Shown here: piece by piece, positions 60,790 through 64,000 of the stretch
How the letters are laid out: every line of letters begins with the position of its first letter
Numbering within the stretch: the stretch's first letter is position 1
Origin: Parvibaculum lavamentivorans DS-1
Lineage (GTDB): Bacteria; Pseudomonadota; Alphaproteobacteria; Parvibaculales; Parvibaculaceae
DNA length: 64,000 nucleotides
NCBI RefSeq assembly: GCF_000017565.1
Contig: NC_009719.1
Coordinates: 1,054,001-1,118,000, forward strand
Direction: 5' to 3'
Program-made: the position numbers and the translations under genes
Notes under the pieces: model-generated
Database searches by the model: none
Told to the model about the DNA's origin: nothing
What the model saw: only the letters and a program-made list of their open reading frames with translations

Positions 60790-62292
60790 ATGCAACTGAG
60801 TGGGACTGGAGAGGAGCTTCCGCGTGGTTTAATCGAGTCTGGCCCGGAAACCAGTTTCGCCGCGCATTCCCGGCGCCCCAGCCGCCTGCCGATCGGACGC
60901 AAAAGCAGCTATGGTGCGGGACAACTTGTCGAACTAATCATCGAAAGCACGCTCAACATTTTCGTGCTTTTCTATGCGACGGCCGTTTGTGGATTGCCGG
61001 GCGGGCTCGCAGGTCTTGCGATCGGTGCTGGAGTAGTGATCGATGCGGTTGTAAACCCAGTGATCGGATCTCTTTCCGACGGTTGGCGCTCGCGCTTCGG
61101 CCGGCGGGTTCCATTCATGGTCGTCTCATTGGCGCCGATCCTTCTTACGTTTAATCTAATTTTTGCGCTCCCATCAGGGCTCTCGCAAACCGAACTATTC
61201 CTGTGGCTCATGCTGTTGTCGGTGTCTTTGCGCATCGCGCTGTCAGTATTTACCGTACCCTATCTGGCCCTCGGCGCTGAGCTCACTGACGATTATGATG
61301 AGCGCTCATCGGTTGCGGCATGGCGTTGGGGCATCGGCATCATGGGCACTGTGGCCGTGATCGTGCTCGGCTACGGTGTATTTTTTGCCGGGCCAGGCGG
61401 CGTGTCGAACCGCGCAGCATACCTGCCGCTAACGTTGACACTGAGCGCAATACTGTTGGCAGGCGCGCTTGTCTCCATCCGACAGGCACTTGCGGCGCGG
61501 GAGTTGGAACATGAGGTCGTGGCCTCAACCCAAGCGATCCATCTCCGGCTCTTCGGTGAAATGAGCGAGGTATTCCGCCATCGGACCTTTCGCATCCTGT
61601 TTGCCGCAGCCTTGCTGTTCAACATTGAAGCGGGGATGTATCAGGCGCTGGGGCTGCACGTTATAACCTTCTTCTGGCAATTGAACCCCACGCAAATCCA
61701 GGGGATAGGGATGGCCTCTGTGCTTGGATTAGTGCTTGGAGCTCCGATCGCCGGACTGATTTTGAAACGCATTGAAAAGCGAACGATGCTTATGTCCAGC
61801 ATGATCGGCATGGTGGCCTGCCACGCATTGCCAGCGCCCTTCAAGATGCTCGGACTGCTACCGCTGACCGGGGGCGCACTGCTTGGTGTCCTCGCTGTCG
61901 TGGCGTTTCTAGCGGGAGTGGCGATGGCGTTGTCGATTATTGGATTTGTATCGATCATCCCCGACGCTGCGGACGAACACGAATATGAGTTCGGCACACG
62001 GCGCGAAGGCCTCTATTTCGCAGGTTGGTCGTTTGCCACTAAGACGGCGACAGGAATAGGTGTCTTGATTGCGGGCGTGGTACTGCAAGTTGTCGATTTT
62101 CCACGAGATATCTCTGAGCACGACGCCGCAGCCGCTGTTTCCGAAGAAACGGTGACGTGGCTGGCGGTTGCTCACGGGCCAGGGGCGGCATTACTATCGT
62201 TAGGTGGCATCGCGTTGGTGCTGCTCTACCGCATCAACAAGCGGCGCCATGCGGGGATCGTTGCCGAATTGGCTGCGCGCAAGAGCGTTTGA
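60790..62292 (+). CDS. MFS carrier of the GPH (glycoside-pentoside-hexuronide) type
   Basis: A 500-residue permease with about 12 helices. The pattern YGAGQLVELIIESTLNIFVLFY, VVNPVIGSLSDGWRSRFGRRVPFM and VPYLALGAELTDDYDERSSVAAWR is diagnostic of the MelB/GPH branch of MFS (cation symporters). In catabolic islands such carriers often move cyclic or steroid-like acids as well as sugars. ATG at 60790 with AAGG upstream; a hydrophilic N-terminal stretch of about 35 residues precedes the first helix. It lies 126 bases after the hydratase gene. Confidence 0.85.
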   Translation: MQLSGTGEELPRGLIESGPETSFAAHSRRPSRLPIGRKSSYGAGQLVELIIESTLNIFVLFYATAVCGLPGGLAGLAIGAGVVIDAVVNPVIGSLSDGWRSRFGRRVPFMVVSLAPILLTFNLIFALPSGLSQTELFLWLMLLSVSLRIALSVFTVPYLALGAELTDDYDERSSVAAWRWGIGIMGTVAVIVLGYGVFFAGPGGVSNRAAYLPLTLTLSAILLAGALVSIRQALAARELEHEVVASTQAIHLRLFGEMSEVFRHRTFRILFAAALLFNIEAGMYQALGLHVITFFWQLNPTQIQGIGMASVLGLVLGAPIAGLILKRIEKRTMLMSSMIGMVACHALPAPFKMLGLLPLTGGALLGVLAVVAFLAGVAMALSIIGFVSIIPDAADEHEYEFGTRREGLYFAGWSFATKTATGIGVLIAGVVLQVVDFPRDISEHDAAAAVSEETVTWLAVAHGPGAALLSLGGIALVLLYRINKRRHAGIVAELAARKSV

Positions 62293-62416
62293 GATGCGCC
62301 AATCGGAGCCAGCGCGCTTTGTCACGGCGTTCCGGGAATCGCAACACGCGAACACGATACTCCTACCGCAATTGTGCCGATGCGATGTCGCGAGCCCTGA
62401 GAACAGGAGGGATTAA

Positions 62417-63238
62417 ATGACGGACGTGCAGGGGCGCACCGCATTCATCACGGGCGGCGCAAACGGCATTGGACTGGGCATCGCCCGAAGTTTCGCGCGT
62501 GCAGGTGCCAAATTGGCGTTGGCAGATGTGGATGCTGCCGCACTCGCGCGCGCTAAGGCGGAGTTGCGGGGCATGACGCCGGTCGAGACCTATCAGCTGG
62601 ATGTCCGCGATCGCGATGCCTACGCATCGACAGCAGAGGCGGTTGAACGCTCATTGGGACCGGTGTCGCTGCTGTTCAATAATGCCGGCGTGGCCGGCGG
62701 TACTTCAGCCGGTAAACTCACCTACGAGTCGTGGGACTGGTACATCGGCGTCAACCTCAACGGCGTCATCAACGGTATTCAGACGTTTCTTCCGAGAATG
62801 ATTGAACGGGGCGAGGGTGGGCATATCGTGAATACGGCTTCGGGCGCGGGGCTTGTCGCGACCACATCGGGGGTGCTGTACACGACCGCCAAGTTCGGTG
62901 TGGTCGGGATGTCGGAGGCTCTCAACCTCGATCTAGCGGCCGCTGGCGTTGGTGTCAGCGTGCTGTGTCCTGGTCCAGTCGCGACCGACATCATCCAACG
63001 ATCGGCAGCCGCTGCTCCGACGACCGGAACGCCGTTGGCAGATGAAGAGAGACGGCAGGGCGCCGAACGTATAGCTGAAGCGATTGAATATCTGAATCAA
63101 GGCGTCAGTATCGATGATGTGGGTGAGATGGTACTCAAGGCGGTTCGCGATAATGCGCTCTACGTTCACACCGATCGCAGCGCGGCGAAACTGATCCAGG
63201 TCCGGACCAAAGCTCTTCTCGACGCCATGCCTGACTAG
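62417..63238 (+). CDS. short-chain dehydrogenase/reductase, first tandem copy
   Basis: A 273-residue classical SDR: TGGANGIGLGIA (cofactor), NNAGVAGG, the catalytic Ser in NTASGAG and Tyr/Lys in YTTAKFG, and PGPVATDI. It oxidises or reduces a hydroxyl/keto group with NAD(P)(H), probably in the pathway of the adjacent hydratase. AGGAGGG precedes the ATG by a good distance. A close paralogue follows 29 bases downstream. Confidence 0.88.
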   Translation: MTDVQGRTAFITGGANGIGLGIARSFARAGAKLALADVDAAALARAKAELRGMTPVETYQLDVRDRDAYASTAEAVERSLGPVSLLFNNAGVAGGTSAGKLTYESWDWYIGVNLNGVINGIQTFLPRMIERGEGGHIVNTASGAGLVATTSGVLYTTAKFGVVGMSEALNLDLAAAGVGVSVLCPGPVATDIIQRSAAAAPTTGTPLADEERRQGAERIAEAIEYLNQGVSIDDVGEMVLKAVRDNALYVHTDRSAAKLIQVRTKALLDAMPD

Positions 63239-63267
63239 CTGACGGTCAGTTGCCCAATGGAAATCAT

Positions 63268-64000
63268 ATGACTGATATCGCCGATCGCACAGCATTCATC
63301 ACCGGAGGAGCCAACGGCATTGGACTAGGTATAGCCCGGTCGCTTGCGCAAGCAGGTGCCAGGCTTGCTCTTGTCGATCTCGATGCGGCCGCACTCGCGC
63401 GCGCGGAGATGGAGTTGTGTGCAATAACGGATGTCTTCACCGCGGTACTGGACGTGCGCGACCGGGATGGTTACGCGCGCGTTGCGGATGAGGCTGAGGC
63501 GAAGCTCGGACCCGTATCAATCCTGATCAACAACGCGGGTGTTTCTGGGGGCACCCGCGCGAGCAGGCTCACCTATGAGCTTTGGGATTGGGGCATTGGG
63601 ATCAATCTAGGTGGCGTAATCAATGGCGTGCAGACCTTCCTGCCCCGGATCATTGAGCGTGGGGGCGGCGGTCATATCGTCAATACGGCTTCAGGCGCAG
63701 GACTTGTTCCGCCCGTTCGGGAGGGGAGTACGCTATACACGACAGCCAAATACGCGGTCGTCGGGATGAGCGAGGCGCTTGGCTTGGAACTTGAATCTCA
63801 GGGGATAGGTGTGACCGTACTGTGTCCAGGGCCGGTGGCGACCGGCATCATTGAACGCGCACTGGCTTCCCGCGCGGCAATCTCAGAGCCGATATCCGCG
63901 GAACAGCTCTCGAAGACGGAGGCCATGAAGACCTACCTTGCGAACGGCATGTCGCCCGATGCGGTCGGCGACATGGTTCGCGAAGCAATCTACAAAAACC
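63268..64000 (+). CDS. short-chain dehydrogenase/reductase, second tandem copy (cut by window end)
   Basis: ATG at 63268 opens a frame still running at the window end (244 codons seen). It is highly similar to the preceding gene: TAFITGGANGIGLGIARS, INNAGVSGGT, VNTASGAGLV, YTTAKYAVVGMSEAL and LCPGPVATGI. All catalytic residues are present. A four-residue insertion (about PVREGS) precedes the catalytic Tyr compared with the first copy. Tandem duplicates with different loops often handle successive alcohols or stereoisomers (inference). The C-terminal end is outside the window. Confidence 0.86.
   Translation, partial: MTDIADRTAFITGGANGIGLGIARSLAQAGARLALVDLDAAALARAEMELCAITDVFTAVLDVRDRDGYARVADEAEAKLGPVSILINNAGVSGGTRASRLTYELWDWGIGINLGGVINGVQTFLPRIIERGGGGHIVNTASGAGLVPPVREGSTLYTTAKYAVVGMSEALGLELESQGIGVTVLCPGPVATGIIERALASRAAISEPISAEQLSKTEAMKTYLANGMSPDAVGDMVREAIYKN

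Overview
The window is GC-rich DNA (visibly about 60% or more G+C, with G/C-biased third codon positions) from a Gram-negative bacterium, most likely an alphaproteobacterium. Outer-membrane proteins (OmpW, a TonB-dependent receptor, TolC), NirK with pseudoazurin, an Fnr-type regulator and many oxygenases support this. A Parvibaculum-like hydrocarbon or surfactant degrader is a plausible guess, but no marker gene here proves it. I saw no rRNA, tRNA, CRISPR array or intact insertion sequence.

Layout. (1) 1-6032: ompW, a flavin monooxygenase of Baeyer-Villiger type, a glyoxalase-fold protein, a Tat-exported PhoD-type phosphatase and a PfkB sugar kinase. (2) 6022-15494: catabolic genes. These are an AraC regulator fused in one frame to an acetamidase/formamidase, then a minus-strand run of a Rieske oxygenase, a LigB-type extradiol dioxygenase and a second acetamidase. 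An FMN reductase, two TauD/TfdA dioxygenases and an SDR follow. (3) 16065-26223: a ten-gene plus-strand run. It holds a TonB-dependent receptor, an MFS carrier, RutA-, RutB- and RutF-like proteins, an M20 hydrolase, and a private tonB-exbB-exbD-exbD set. A near-perfect sigma-54 promoter precedes it, and a LysR gene converges on it. (4) 27580-42450: a type I secretion operon: TolC, a 3325-residue adhesin with 29 Ig-like repeats and a C-type-lectin-like domain, an ABC exporter and an HlyD adaptor. (5) 43112-50628: a nitrite/nitric oxide block: NsrR-type operator, quinol NO reductase, SirB2-like protein, NnrS, a small membrane protein, pseudoazurin, NirK, a Crp/Fnr regulator and a 73-residue CPAC protein, with Fnr-type boxes at the expected places. 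(6) 51014-59122: a kdp potassium-pump operon in the order F-B-F'-A-C-D-E, with kdpD broken by a shift in a CG run. (7) 59123-64000: a repeat-bearing spacer, then an accessory catabolic cluster of enoyl-CoA hydratase, GPH/MFS carrier and two tandem SDRs, the last cut by the window end.

How they work together. Region 3 reads as one transport-and-degradation unit: capture at the outer membrane, energising by its own TonB complex, inner-membrane uptake, flavin-dependent attack on a ring or amide, then hydrolysis. The sigma-54 promoter suggests nitrogen control, as for the classical rut pyrimidine pathway, but RutC, RutD and RutE are absent. This is my best candidate for an undescribed system. Region 5 reduces nitrite to NO (NirK, fed by pseudoazurin) and NO to N2O (qNor); Fnr-type boxes and an NsrR site link expression to low oxygen and NO. 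Regions 4 and 6 serve surface attachment and potassium uptake.
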